64,000 bases of DNA from JACVRW01 sp963821275 (lineage in GTDB: Bacteria; Actinomycetota; Thermoleophilia; Solirubrobacterales; Thermoleophilaceae). Both the position numbers and the translations under genes were made by a program. Shown one piece after another: positions 16,689-24,786 of this stretch. The DNA lies in the NCBI GenBank assembly GCA_963821275.1, contig CAWGDF010000011.1, forward strand, positions 186,001-250,000, given 5' to 3'. Numbering within the stretch: position 1 is the stretch's first letter; the number at the start of each line of letters is the position of its first letter. Below the pieces are notes generated by a model, which ran no database searches, was not told where the DNA came from, and worked only from the letters and a program-made list of their open reading frames with translations.

Positions 16689-17579
16689 TCAGACCCGCAG
16701 AAAGCGCCGCAGGGTGATCCCGCTGCCCAGCGCCGACACGATCACGCAGGCCGTCATCAGCACGGCCACGAGCAGCGGGAAGTCGATCGTCTCCGGCGCC
16801 GCCAGCAGCTCGAAGCGCTCGGAGAGCGGGTCGATGAAGGTCTCCTTGGCCACCGTGAGCAGCACGACCGCCAGTAGGCCACCGAGGAAGCCAACGATCA
16901 CGCCCTCGATCACGAACGGCCAGCGGATGAACCAGTTGGTGGCTCCCACCAGCTTCATGACCTCCACCTCGCGGCGGCGGGCGAAGATCGAGAGGCGGAT
17001 GGTGTTCGCGATCAGGGCGATCGAGGCGAACACCAGCAGCACGGCCAGCCCGGCGGTCAGCGCCTTGACCAGGCCGGTGGCCGAGAGGATCTTGTCCGTC
17101 TCCTCCTCGCGGTTGCGCACCTCGTCGATCGCGGCGAGCTCGGGCTGCGCGCCCGGCGCCAGCCGCGCCGCCAGCTGCCGGATCGCGTCCGGATCGTCGG
17201 GCGTGACGCGGAAGGACGCCGGCAACGGGTTGGCGCCGAGCAGCTCCGCGCCCTCCCTGAAGGCCTTGGGGTTCTTCGCCTCGGCCCGCGCCAGCGCCTC
17301 ACCCTTGGAGATGAACTCGACCGACTTCACGCCCTCGGTCCGCTGCAGTCCCTCCCGCAGCTCGTCCAGCTCCTGCGCAGTGGCCGCCTCCTTGACGTAG
17401 ACGTCGACCACCACCCGGCTGCGCACCTCGTTGGCCGTACCGGTCGTGGCCTGAACGATGGGGATGAAGACACCGAGGACCAGCGCCGTGAGGAGCACCG
17501 TCAGCAGAGCGGCCAGCGCGGGAGCGGAGCTGCGGCGCAGGCCGCGGAGCGCCTCGCGGATGAAGAAGCCCCAGCGCAC
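16689..17579 (-). CDS. ftsX: Cell division permease FtsX
   Basis: 296 aa. One N-terminal transmembrane helix, an extracellular domain (about 45-160) and three C-terminal transmembrane helices, the FtsX layout. The motif VMKLVGATNWFIRWPFVIEGVIVGFLGG is characteristic. Starts at GTG, 2 nt after the ftsE stop. With FtsE it relays cytoplasmic ATP hydrolysis to periplasmic peptidoglycan hydrolases. Confidence 0.95.
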   Translation of the reverse strand: MRWGFFIREALRGLRRSSAPALAALLTVLLTALVLGVFIPIVQATTGTANEVRSRVVVDVYVKEAATAQELDELREGLQRTEGVKSVEFISKGEALARAEAKNPKAFREGAELLGANPLPASFRVTPDDPDAIRQLAARLAPGAQPELAAIDEVRNREEETDKILSATGLVKALTAGLAVLLVFASIALIANTIRLSIFARRREVEVMKLVGATNWFIRWPFVIEGVIVGFLGGLLAVVLLTVAKETFIDPLSERFELLAAPETIDFPLLVAVLMTACVIVSALGSGITLRRFLRV

Positions 17580-17581
17580 TA

Positions 17582-18418
17582 CTAGTTCGGGTGGCCCTCG
17601 GGCCCGACGCCCATCTCGCCCCGAAGCCGCACCGCGAACTCGGTGGTCGACTCGTCCGGGCGGTAGAGGCCGGACCGCTCGTCGCGGACGATGCGTCCCT
17701 CGCGCAGCTCGATCACCCGCCGCCGCATCTTGTCCACCATCTCCTTGTCGTGGGTGGCCACGATCACCGTGGTGCCGGTGCGGTTGATGCGGTAGATCAG
17801 CTGCATGATCCCGATCGACGTCTCGGGATCGAGGTTGCCGGTCGGCTCATCGGCCAGCAGCAGGGGCGGGTGGTTCACGAACGCGCGCGCGATCGACACG
17901 CGCTGCTGCTCGCCTCCGGACAGCTCGTCGGGGACGTTGTGCAGCTTGGTGGAGAGCCCGACGAGGCGCAGGATGTCCGGCACCTTGCGCCGGATCGCCT
18001 GCCGCGGCTCCCCGATCACCTGGAGCGAGTAGGCGACGTTGTCGTAGACGGTGCGGTTCGGCAGCAGCTTGTAGTCCTGGAAGACGACGCCGATGTTGCG
18101 GCGCAGGTGAGGCACCCGTCCGCGCGGCATCTCGCCCAGCGAGCGGCCGGCGATGCGCACCTCGCCCTTGCTGGGCTCGAGCTCCTTCAGGAGCAGGCGG
18201 ATGCAGGTCGACTTGCCGCAGCCGGTGGGCCCGACGAGGAAGACGAACTCCCCGCGTCCGATCGTCATCGAGGCCTGCTCGAGGCCGACCGAGCCGCCGT
18301 CGTAGACCTTGCTGACCTCCTCGAACTCGGCCACGGGCACCCCCGCCGGCGGCTCTGGGCGGGCTACGGGCTCGGTCTGCGCCGGACGGATGATCGTGGT
18401 CGCCATGCGGGCTGGCAT
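17582..18418 (-). CDS. ftsE: Cell division ATP-binding protein FtsE
   Basis: ABC-type ATPase, 278 aa. Walker A GPTGCGKST, Q-loop QDYKLLPNRTV, signature LSGGEQQR, Walker B LLLADEPT and H-loop VATHD are intact. An extra Pro/Ala-rich N-terminus of about 28 residues precedes the ABC core. Another ATG lies four codons in. First gene of the ftsE-ftsX-ctpA-rnr-smpB run. prfB, often beside ftsE in other bacteria, is 17 kb away here. Confidence 0.95.
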   Translation of the reverse strand: MPARMATTIIRPAQTEPVARPEPPAGVPVAEFEEVSKVYDGGSVGLEQASMTIGRGEFVFLVGPTGCGKSTCIRLLLKELEPSKGEVRIAGRSLGEMPRGRVPHLRRNIGVVFQDYKLLPNRTVYDNVAYSLQVIGEPRQAIRRKVPDILRLVGLSTKLHNVPDELSGGEQQRVSIARAFVNHPPLLLADEPTGNLDPETSIGIMQLIYRINRTGTTVIVATHDKEMVDKMRRRVIELREGRIVRDERSGLYRPDESTTEFAVRLRGEMGVGPEGHPN

Positions 18419-18833
18419 TGATAGCGAAAGCCCTGCACGGGCACGATGGCTGCAACGGTTTCTGCAGCTCGGCTAGACAGGATGGGGCGGCGTCTGCGGT
18501 GGCGCCGTCCGGTCGTTTGTGGATTGTGGTCGGCGGCTGCGCATTTGCGTGGGTTGCCGGGGTGCGTGTTGGCGGCGGTGCGTGCCGACGAGCTGCTCGA
18601 CGAGCGGACGCTTGCGGGGGCGCACCGGGACCGAGCCGGGCGAGGGGGGGTTCCTGACGTTGCGTCCAACTATCGGACGTTTCGTGCGGAACCCCCTCCC
18701 TACCCCGCCCGTTTCCCCGCCGCAGGCGGCGAAGGCGGCGCGCCAAGCAGGGCGCCACCCGCTGGGCCCGGCCCGGGCCGGAGCGAAGGCGTCCGGTCCG
18801 TCCCCCGCGCACACGCGGCCGCGAACCAATCAT
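18419..18833. other. 415-bp non-coding spacer with a long interrupted hairpin
   Basis: Between the RibD-like reductase and ftsE (both minus strand) I see no convincing gene; short frames here are Arg/Pro-rich shadows. It contains a long hairpin: the arm beginning at 18642 (GAGGGGG..TTCC) pairs with GGAACCCCCTC at 18688-18698, and CGTCC pairs with GGACG in the loop. Further GC complement lies outside, up to about 18708. Either a terminator for the reductase gene or a leader structure before ftsE. Confidence 0.5.
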
Positions 18834-19610
18834 CTAGCGGCCGGCGATGCGCCAGCGAGTGAAGAGGTCGCCCCCGCCCTCGGCCAGCGAGACGAGGGCC
18901 AGCTCGGCCGGCTCCACGAGCCCGCGCCCGGCCACGATGGTCAGCGCGGCCGCGCCGCCGGAAAGCTTCGGGTTGAGGGTTAGAAAGAGCTCGTCCACCA
19001 GGCCGGCGGCCAGCAGGAACGAGTTCAGCGTGGGCCCTCCCTCGCAGAGCACCGACCGCACCCCGTGGTCCTCGCGCAGGCGAGCCATGAGCAGCGGGAG
19101 GTCGTCGCCCGTGCGCACGTAGGTGACGTCCGCGGCCAGGCCGGGCAGGCTGGCATCCGAGCCGGTGGCGATCAGCACCCGCTGCCCGGGCTCCTGCAGA
19201 AGCGGCAGGTCGGCCGGCAGGTCCAGGCGCCCGGAGACCACCACGGCGAGCGGGTCGCGCGCCAGGCCCTCCGCCTCCCGCCTGTCGCGCAGCTCCTCGG
19301 ACTTGGCCATGCGCCCGTAGCGCTCCAGGCGCAGGGTGCCCGCCCCGACCATCACGGCGTCGACCTGGGTGCGCAGAAGGTGGAACAGCCGCCGGTCGAG
19401 ATCGGTGGACAGCCCCTTGGTCCGCCAGTCGATGGTGGCCTTGCCGTCGAGGGTCGAGACCATGTTGAGCACCAGGTACGGGCGGTCGCGCGGTGCGCGC
19501 TCGCCGAGGCGCAGCCCGGCGGCGAGCGCCTCGGGGGAGGTGTCGCGCCGGTCGGGATAGAGCAGCTGCACGGACGGCAGCCTATGCGGCGGCGGTACGT
19601 GCGCGCCCAC
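18834..19610 (-). CDS. RibD C-terminal-type pyrimidine/dihydrofolate reductase family protein
   Basis: 258 aa NADPH-dependent reductase fold related to the C-terminal domain of RibD. Typical motifs are RPYLVLNMVSTLDGKATI, DAVMVGAGTLRLERYG, VVVSGRLDLP and SVLCEGGPTLNSFLLAAGLVDELFLTLNPKL. Actinobacteria carry many standalone paralogs of unknown substrate; a riboflavin-pathway role is possible but no rib genes are adjacent. Confidence 0.85.
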   Translation of the reverse strand: MGAHVPPPHRLPSVQLLYPDRRDTSPEALAAGLRLGERAPRDRPYLVLNMVSTLDGKATIDWRTKGLSTDLDRRLFHLLRTQVDAVMVGAGTLRLERYGRMAKSEELRDRREAEGLARDPLAVVVSGRLDLPADLPLLQEPGQRVLIATGSDASLPGLAADVTYVRTGDDLPLLMARLREDHGVRSVLCEGGPTLNSFLLAAGLVDELFLTLNPKLSGGAAALTIVAGRGLVEPAELALVSLAEGGGDLFTRWRIAGR

Positions 19611-19637
19611 GCCGGCGATAATTGGGCACGACCGTCA

Positions 19638-19910
19638 ATGCGGCTGAAGCCCGAAGCCGGCAACCCCGTCCTGCTCGAGCACTTCGGGCACGCCCGGCAT
19701 GCGGTGATCGACTCGGTCTGCGATGGCGGCCGGACCTTGATCATCCACGGCGAGCGGTACACGCTGCGGAAGCTCACCGGCAAGTTCGTCGCCGAAGGTG
19801 AGCCCTACTGGGGTACGCGCGCTCGGCTGCTGGATCCCGCCACGGACATCGACCTGGAGGCCGCGCGTGACGCGCAGAGTTCCTGGCGCCAGTGGCCCGA
19901 GCGGCGCTGA
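19638..19910 (+). CDS. Small conserved-looking hypothetical protein
   Basis: 90 aa, not recognised. The sequence is balanced and soluble-looking (VLLEHFGHARHAVIDSVCDGGRTLIIHGERYTL...), with alternating hydrophobic strands suggesting a small beta-rich fold and no signal or membrane segment. Divergent from the reductase (27-bp gap) and 35 bp upstream of the monooxygenase on the same strand. Confidence 0.6.
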   Translation: MRLKPEAGNPVLLEHFGHARHAVIDSVCDGGRTLIIHGERYTLRKLTGKFVAEGEPYWGTRARLLDPATDIDLEAARDAQSSWRQWPERR

Positions 19911-19945
19911 GGAACCTGCGAGGTAGCCGAGGCGGTTGAGGCAGA

Positions 19946-21451
19946 ATGGGGACGATGCCGCCCGAGCACCTCGACGTGCTGATCGTCGGCGCCGGGCTGT
20001 CCGGCATCGGCGCTGGCTGCCATCTGCGCCGGGAGTGTCCCTCGAAGACGTTCGCGATCCTCGAGTCGCGCGACTCGCTCGGCGGCACCTGGGACCTGTT
20101 CCGCTATCCCGGCATCCGCTCGGACTCGGACATGTTCACGCTCGGCTATTCGTTCACGCCCTGGCCTTCGGCGAAGGCCATCGCCGAGGGGCCGGCGATC
20201 CTGGAGTACATCCGTGATGCCGCCCGCGATCACGACGTGGAGCGCAGAATCCGCTTCGGCCAGCGCGTGGTGCGCGCCGAGTGGTCGTCGGCCGATGCCC
20301 GCTGGACCGTGGAGGCCGAGCGCGGCGACAGCGGCGAGCGGGTGCAGCTCACCTGTGGGTGGCTGCTGGTCTGCACCGGCTACTACCGCTACGACGAGGG
20401 CTACACACCCGAGTTCAAGGGGACCGGCCGCTTCCGCGGGGAGATCGTCCACCCTCAGCACTGGCCCGAGGACCTGGACTACGCGGGTAAGCGCATCGTC
20501 GTGATCGGAAGCGGAGCGACCGCGGTCACGATCGTCCCGGCGATGGCCAAGGAGGCGGCACACGTGACGATGCTGCAGCGCTCGCCGAGCTACATCGTCT
20601 CGCTTCCGGGCAAGGATCCGATCGCCGACGTCCTGCGCCGCCGTCTGCCGGCCCGCATCGCCTATCCCATCGTGCGCTGGAAGAACGTGCTGCTGATGTC
20701 GCTGACCTATCAGCTGTGCCGCCGGGCCCCGAAGCTCTTGAGGGCGGCGATCCGCAAGGGCGTCGCGGGGCGGCTGCCCCCGGGCTACGACATCGACACC
20801 CACTTCAACCCCCTCTACGACCCGTGGGATCAGCGCATGTGCTTCGTGCCGGACGGCGACCTGTTCGCGGCCCTTGCCCGCGGCGACGCCTCCGTCGTGA
20901 CCGACGGCATCGAGACGTTCACCGACAGGGGGCTGCAGCTCGCGTCGGGAGCCGAGCTCGAGGCCGATCTGGTGATCACCGCCACCGGCCTCAACCTGCT
21001 GGCGATCGGCGGGATGGAGCTCGCTGTGGACGGCCGTGATGTCAAGCTCCCCGAGACCGTGGGCTACAAGGGGATCATGCTCAGCGGAGTGCCCAACCTT
21101 GCCGCCGTGTTCGGCTACACGAACGCGTCGTGGACGCTCAAGACCGACCTCACCTGCCAGTGGGTGTGCCGGCTGCTCAACCACATGGACCAGCACGGCT
21201 ACGTGCGCTGCTCGGTGCGCACGCCGGGCCCGGCGCTGCCCCGCAAGCCGATGATCGACCTGACCTCCGGCTACGTCCTGCGGTCGATCGAGTCCTTCCC
21301 GAGGCAGGGCGACCGGGCGCCGTGGCGGCTCTACCAGAACTACCCGCGGGACATGCTCATGCTGAGGCGAGGCGCGCTGGAGGACGAAGCGCTGGAGTTC
21401 TCGCCGGCCGCACGGCCGGAGAGCGTCCCGGAACGCGCTGCGGCCGCGTAG
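19946..21451 (+). CDS. EthA-like Baeyer-Villiger flavin monooxygenase
   Basis: 501 aa class B flavoprotein monooxygenase. The N-terminal FAD Rossmann motif is GAGLSGIG (15-22). The Baeyer-Villiger fingerprint F-x-G-x3-H-x3-W-P is exact at 163-174. The second NADPH Rossmann motif is GSGATAV (188-194). Closest family in my judgement is mycobacterial EthA (ketone to ester oxidation, prodrug activation). No TetR-type EthR neighbour is present. An internal ATG three codons in is an alternative start. Confidence 0.9.
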   Translation: MGTMPPEHLDVLIVGAGLSGIGAGCHLRRECPSKTFAILESRDSLGGTWDLFRYPGIRSDSDMFTLGYSFTPWPSAKAIAEGPAILEYIRDAARDHDVERRIRFGQRVVRAEWSSADARWTVEAERGDSGERVQLTCGWLLVCTGYYRYDEGYTPEFKGTGRFRGEIVHPQHWPEDLDYAGKRIVVIGSGATAVTIVPAMAKEAAHVTMLQRSPSYIVSLPGKDPIADVLRRRLPARIAYPIVRWKNVLLMSLTYQLCRRAPKLLRAAIRKGVAGRLPPGYDIDTHFNPLYDPWDQRMCFVPDGDLFAALARGDASVVTDGIETFTDRGLQLASGAELEADLVITATGLNLLAIGGMELAVDGRDVKLPETVGYKGIMLSGVPNLAAVFGYTNASWTLKTDLTCQWVCRLLNHMDQHGYVRCSVRTPGPALPRKPMIDLTSGYVLRSIESFPRQGDRAPWRLYQNYPRDMLMLRRGALEDEALEFSPAARPESVPERAAAA

Positions 21452-21454
21452 GAC

Positions 21455-22483
21455 TCAGTTGGAGCGCAGCACGCAGTAGCCCGGGAACTCGAAATTGGCC
21501 GAGTTCAGCCCGCGGCCGGCGCGGTAGATGCCACCGTCGCTCGGCTGCTCCATGACGAAAGCGTTCTCCACCCCGCAGCACTCGTCGGATTGGTCGACCC
21601 GGTGGCGGCGCGAGACCACCTGGAGCAGGCCGGCCGGCGCGCGCCGCCCGTAGGCGTCCGTGCGAAAACGAGAGGGCCCGCGGTTGCGCAGCTCCCACCG
21701 TGGGTGGAACACCGTGCGCTTGTCCCCCTTGCAGTAGGAGTCCCAGCCGGCCGGGTCATGCGGCCCGCAGGCAAACCCCTTGTTGAAGATGACCCGCTCG
21801 GGCGAGCGGGCGTCGAACTGGGTGATGGCGTTGTCGATCGCGAATCCGGGGCGGCCCCTGAAGACGCCGCCCACGTCGAACGCGGTGGCCCACTCCTCGT
21901 AGACGGACCGGCAGGCAGGGCTGGGCAGCAGGCGCATCCTGCGACGCAGCTCGGACCTCCGGCAGTTCGGCACGGCCGGGCCGAAGTCGGCCATCTGGCG
22001 GGTATGGGCGAGCAGGCGCGCACGGCGGCGGCGGAAGAGCCAGGTCTCGAGCGAGTGGAAGCGGACGCTGCCCCGCCTCGGAGAGCCCGAGCCCTGATGC
22101 AGGATCGCCATCCAGGCGAGGCCCTTGCGGTCGCGGTTGACCACGAAGACCTTGAAGCCGGCGTGCGCCTCCTCGCCGCCGGCGAAGGCGCCCACCGGCC
22201 CGAAGGCCGGCAGGCCGGTGCGGCGGAAGTGTGCGAACGCCCGTGGGTTGGAGCCGTGCTCGTGGCCGAAGGCGCAGTGATAGAGAGGGTCGCGGGGCGG
22301 GTGCCAGGTTGGCCAGAGCCGGCCGCCCCGGTTCACCACGTGCCGCTCGTGAACCCACGGGGCGCAGATGGGCGTCCCGTCCGGCGCGGGCGGCCGGGAG
22401 CGATCGATCGGGTCGGGTGCAGCGTCCGCCGAAGACGGTGCGACGAGCAGGAGCAGGGCGATGGCCAAGAGGGCGCGATGCAC
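21455..22483 (-). CDS. Secreted protein of unknown function
   Basis: 342 aa with a clear signal peptide (HRALLAIALLLLVAPSSADA). The mature part is rich in Trp, His, Arg and Cys, including paired motifs PICAPWVHERHVVN, YHCAFGHEHGSNP and a CCGVENAFVMEQ stretch near the C-terminus. Many conserved-looking aromatic/histidine clusters suggest an extracellular binding or enzyme domain, but I recognise no family. Divergent from the sigma factor. Confidence 0.7.
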   Translation of the reverse strand: MHRALLAIALLLLVAPSSADAAPDPIDRSRPPAPDGTPICAPWVHERHVVNRGGRLWPTWHPPRDPLYHCAFGHEHGSNPRAFAHFRRTGLPAFGPVGAFAGGEEAHAGFKVFVVNRDRKGLAWMAILHQGSGSPRRGSVRFHSLETWLFRRRRARLLAHTRQMADFGPAVPNCRRSELRRRMRLLPSPACRSVYEEWATAFDVGGVFRGRPGFAIDNAITQFDARSPERVIFNKGFACGPHDPAGWDSYCKGDKRTVFHPRWELRNRGPSRFRTDAYGRRAPAGLLQVVSRRHRVDQSDECCGVENAFVMEQPSDGGIYRAGRGLNSANFEFPGYCVLRSN

Positions 22484-22595
22484 GAGTTCCGAAGCGTGGC
22501 AGGCGCTCCCGTCGGCCCCGGCCGGTCCCTACCCTCAGGGAGGAGGCCGTGACCTCTCGGCGTCCGCCGTGTTGAAGGGTTGGGGCTCTTCCGTC

Positions 22596-23897
22596 ATGAC
22601 ACCGAGATCGCTGATCGCACCCGCCCGACTCGCCCGCGCGCCGGTCCTGGCCACGCAGTCCGACGAGCGCCTCGTGGATCTGGTGCGCGCGGGTCACGAA
22701 TCGGCGTTCGAGACCGTCGTCGCGCGCTACCAGGCCCCGCTGCTGCGCTACGCCGAAGGGTTCCTTCCTCGCGACCGCGCGGAGGACGCGGTCCAGCAAG
22801 CGTTCGTGCGCGCGTACGACGCGATGCTGCGCGACGACGCCGAGCTGAACCTGCGGCCCTGGCTCTACCGGATCGTCCACAACACCGCGCTGAACTCGCT
22901 GCGCGACCGCGCCCTGGCGCACGGCGAGCTGCCGGAGGACATCGATGGCGTCGAGCAGCCCGACCAGGCGCTCGAACGGGCCCAGGGCCTGCGTGACGTG
23001 CTGGGCGCCGTGGCCTCGCTGCCGGCGCGACAACGCGACGCGATCCTTCTGCGCGAGCTCGAGGGCCGCTCCTACGACGAGATCGCCAGCCAGCTCGGAG
23101 TGAGCGGCGGGGCGGTCCGCCAGTTGCTCAACCGGGCACGCAACACCCTCCGGGCGGCGGCAACGTCCTTCGTGCCGATCGGGCTGCTCAGCCGGCTCCC
23201 CTGGACGCAGTCGTCGGAGCCGGTGGCCGCGCGCGTGGCCGAATGGTCGGCCGCGGCCGGCGTCGGCGCGGTCGCCACGAAGGTCTGCGCCACGGCACTG
23301 GTCACCGGCGCGATCGTCGGCGGCGCGGCGGTGGCGCCGGACGGCAGCGACGAGCGCGCGGCCCGCCCCGGCACAGCGGCCGCCGAGTCGCAGGCCGGTA
23401 ACGGCGCCCGGCCGCCGGCCGCGGTGCCGGCGGGAACCGTCGCGGGCCGCGAGGACCGCTCCGGGCCGAGCGACGGGGGCCGCGGTTCCCACAGCAGCGG
23501 TCCGGGCGGGGCGCACCGGCGCGATGACGATGCCGACCGCGACGACCGGAGCGGCGAGGGGGGCGGCGGCCACGACCGGGACGACCGCTCCGGCCCGGGT
23601 GGCGGCGACCGCGACGAGGCGGAGCGCCAGGACTCGGGCCGCGACGATTCCGGGGACGTCGACTCCTCGGGCCCCGGGAGCGCCGACGACGCCCTCCCGG
23701 AGCCGAGCCCGCCGGCTTCGGCGGCCGGCCCCGCCCGCGCGGGATCCGGAAGCTCAGGGCCCTCCGGAAGTCGGGGCCCTCCGGAAGCTCGGGGCCCGGC
23801 AGCCCGACCTCCGGCAGCTCGGCATCCCCCAACTCGGGTCCGGGCTCCGGCGACTCGTCGGGTTCCGGCGACTCCGGCGGCGACTAGACCGGACTAA
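22596..23897 (+). CDS. ECF sigma factor with C-terminal membrane anchor and disordered charged tail
   Basis: Sigma-70 region 2 (FETVVARYQAPLLRYAEGFL...AEDAVQQAFVRAYDAM) and region 4 (LPARQRDAILLRELEGRSYDEIASQLGVSGGAVRQLLNRAR) lie in the first ~190 residues. A single predicted transmembrane helix follows (VCATALVTGAIVGGAAVAP, about residue 230), then ~180 residues of Asp/Arg/Gly/Ser-rich disorder. So the sigma factor appears tethered to the membrane. Near 23770 the frame seems to slip inside an 18-nt repeat. The alternate frame stays Ser/Gly/Asp-rich and ends at TAG 23887, whereas the annotated frame turns Pro/Ala/Arg-rich and ends at 23897. Confidence 0.8.
   Translation: MTPRSLIAPARLARAPVLATQSDERLVDLVRAGHESAFETVVARYQAPLLRYAEGFLPRDRAEDAVQQAFVRAYDAMLRDDAELNLRPWLYRIVHNTALNSLRDRALAHGELPEDIDGVEQPDQALERAQGLRDVLGAVASLPARQRDAILLRELEGRSYDEIASQLGVSGGAVRQLLNRARNTLRAAATSFVPIGLLSRLPWTQSSEPVAARVAEWSAAAGVGAVATKVCATALVTGAIVGGAAVAPDGSDERAARPGTAAAESQAGNGARPPAAVPAGTVAGREDRSGPSDGGRGSHSSGPGGAHRRDDDADRDDRSGEGGGGHDRDDRSGPGGGDRDEAERQDSGRDDSGDVDSSGPGSADDALPEPSPPASAAGPARAGSGSSGPSGSRGPPEARGPAARPPAARHPPTRVRAPATRRVPATPAATRPD
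23748..23800 (+). repeat. Three-copy 18/17/18-nt tandem repeat
   Basis: Units start with GGAAG(C)TC(A/G)GGGCCC at 23748, 23766 and 23783. The middle unit lacks one base (17 nt), switching the reading frame of the sigma-factor tail. Confidence 0.8.
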
Positions 23898-23983
23898 CCC
23901 GGAGTGCCTGCGACAGCTGCGGGCGGGTTAGCGGTGTCCTGATGGGGGACGCGGCCGGGCAGCCGTGACTGCCGACCGCGCTC

Positions 23984-24018
23984 CGTACGTTAGGGGTGCA
24001 ATAGGACCTCAACGTACG
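23984..24018. terminator. Hairpin between convergent genes
   Basis: CGTACGTT...AACGTACG stem extended by GGGGT/ACCTC pairing, with an 8-nt loop. Lies between the convergent sigma factor and acidic-protein genes. No clear T-tract. Confidence 0.5.
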
Positions 24019-24091
24019 ACGCGTGGGCTGGGCCGCTTCGCCCCGCGCCGTCGGTCGCCACAACTCGGGAATAGGACGGACTAGACGCAGA

Positions 24092-24124
24092 CAGCGGGCC
24101 CGGCCCGAGGGGCCAGGCCCGCTG
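24092..24124 (-). terminator. GC-rich hairpin downstream of the acidic anchored protein
   Basis: CAGCGGGCC pairs with GGCCCGCTG, with an inner GGCC/GGCC stem, 15 bp past the stop of the minus-strand gene ending at 24139. Terminator by position and shape. Confidence 0.5.
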
Positions 24125-24138
24125 CCCATGAGTCGGTC

Positions 24139-24729
24139 CTACCCGCGGGTGTGGTGGCCGCGGGAGTCGTCGGTGCCGCGCGAGTGGTTGCTGCGCGACG
24201 CGCCCCGGCTCGTATCCGTGTTGCCGGTGCGGCTGTCGTCCGAGTTCGAGTCGTCGGAGGCGCCGCGGCGGCTCGAGTCGGTCTTGCCGGTGCGGTCGTC
24301 GCGCGAGCCGGAGTCGGTCGCGTCCCGGCCGCGGCTCGAGTCGGTGTTCCCGTCGCGCCGCTCGTCGGACTTCGAGTCCGAGCTGTCGCCGCGGGTCCTG
24401 CTCTTGGTACCGGTCTTGGTCCGGCTGTCGTCGCTGTCGTCGCTGTCGTCGGTGCCGTCGTCATCGTCGCCGCCACCGGGACCGGAGTTGTCGTCGTCGT
24501 CGCCGCCCTTTCCGGGCCCGGACGCAGCCACCGCCTTGTCGGCCAGGAGCTTCACGTCCAGGTCCGTGGCCGCGGCCGCGAACAGGGACGTGCCGCTCAG
24601 AAACAGCAGTGCCGCGGCCAGGGTCAGCAGCCGGCGCGTCGGCGACGGTCTGGTGTCCAGCAGGTCCTCGGGCCCCTCGGCCAGCCGCAGGTATCCGCCG
24701 GCGGGATGGTCGGGCAGTCGTGGATGCAT
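24139..24729 (-). CDS. Membrane-anchored protein with long Asp/Ser/Arg-rich disordered tail
   Basis: 196 aa. A short cytoplasmic N-terminus (about 33 residues), one hydrophobic helix (LLTLAAALLFLSGTSLFAAAA), then ~135 residues composed almost only of D, S, R, G, T and N. GAGGAGG stands 5 nt before the ATG. Architecture mirrors the second half of the convergent sigma factor (anchor plus charged disordered tail). Function unknown; could be an anti-sigma-like or surface spacer protein, but no anti-sigma motif is visible. Confidence 0.6.
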   Translation of the reverse strand: MHPRLPDHPAGGYLRLAEGPEDLLDTRPSPTRRLLTLAAALLFLSGTSLFAAAATDLDVKLLADKAVAASGPGKGGDDDDNSGPGGGDDDDGTDDSDDSDDSRTKTGTKSRTRGDSSDSKSDERRDGNTDSSRGRDATDSGSRDDRTGKTDSSRRGASDDSNSDDSRTGNTDTSRGASRSNHSRGTDDSRGHHTRG

Positions 24730-24786
24730 CGATGCCTCCTCGCTTGCTTGCTCGCTTTGGTGTGAAACACCGCGCGCGGGCGAGAC

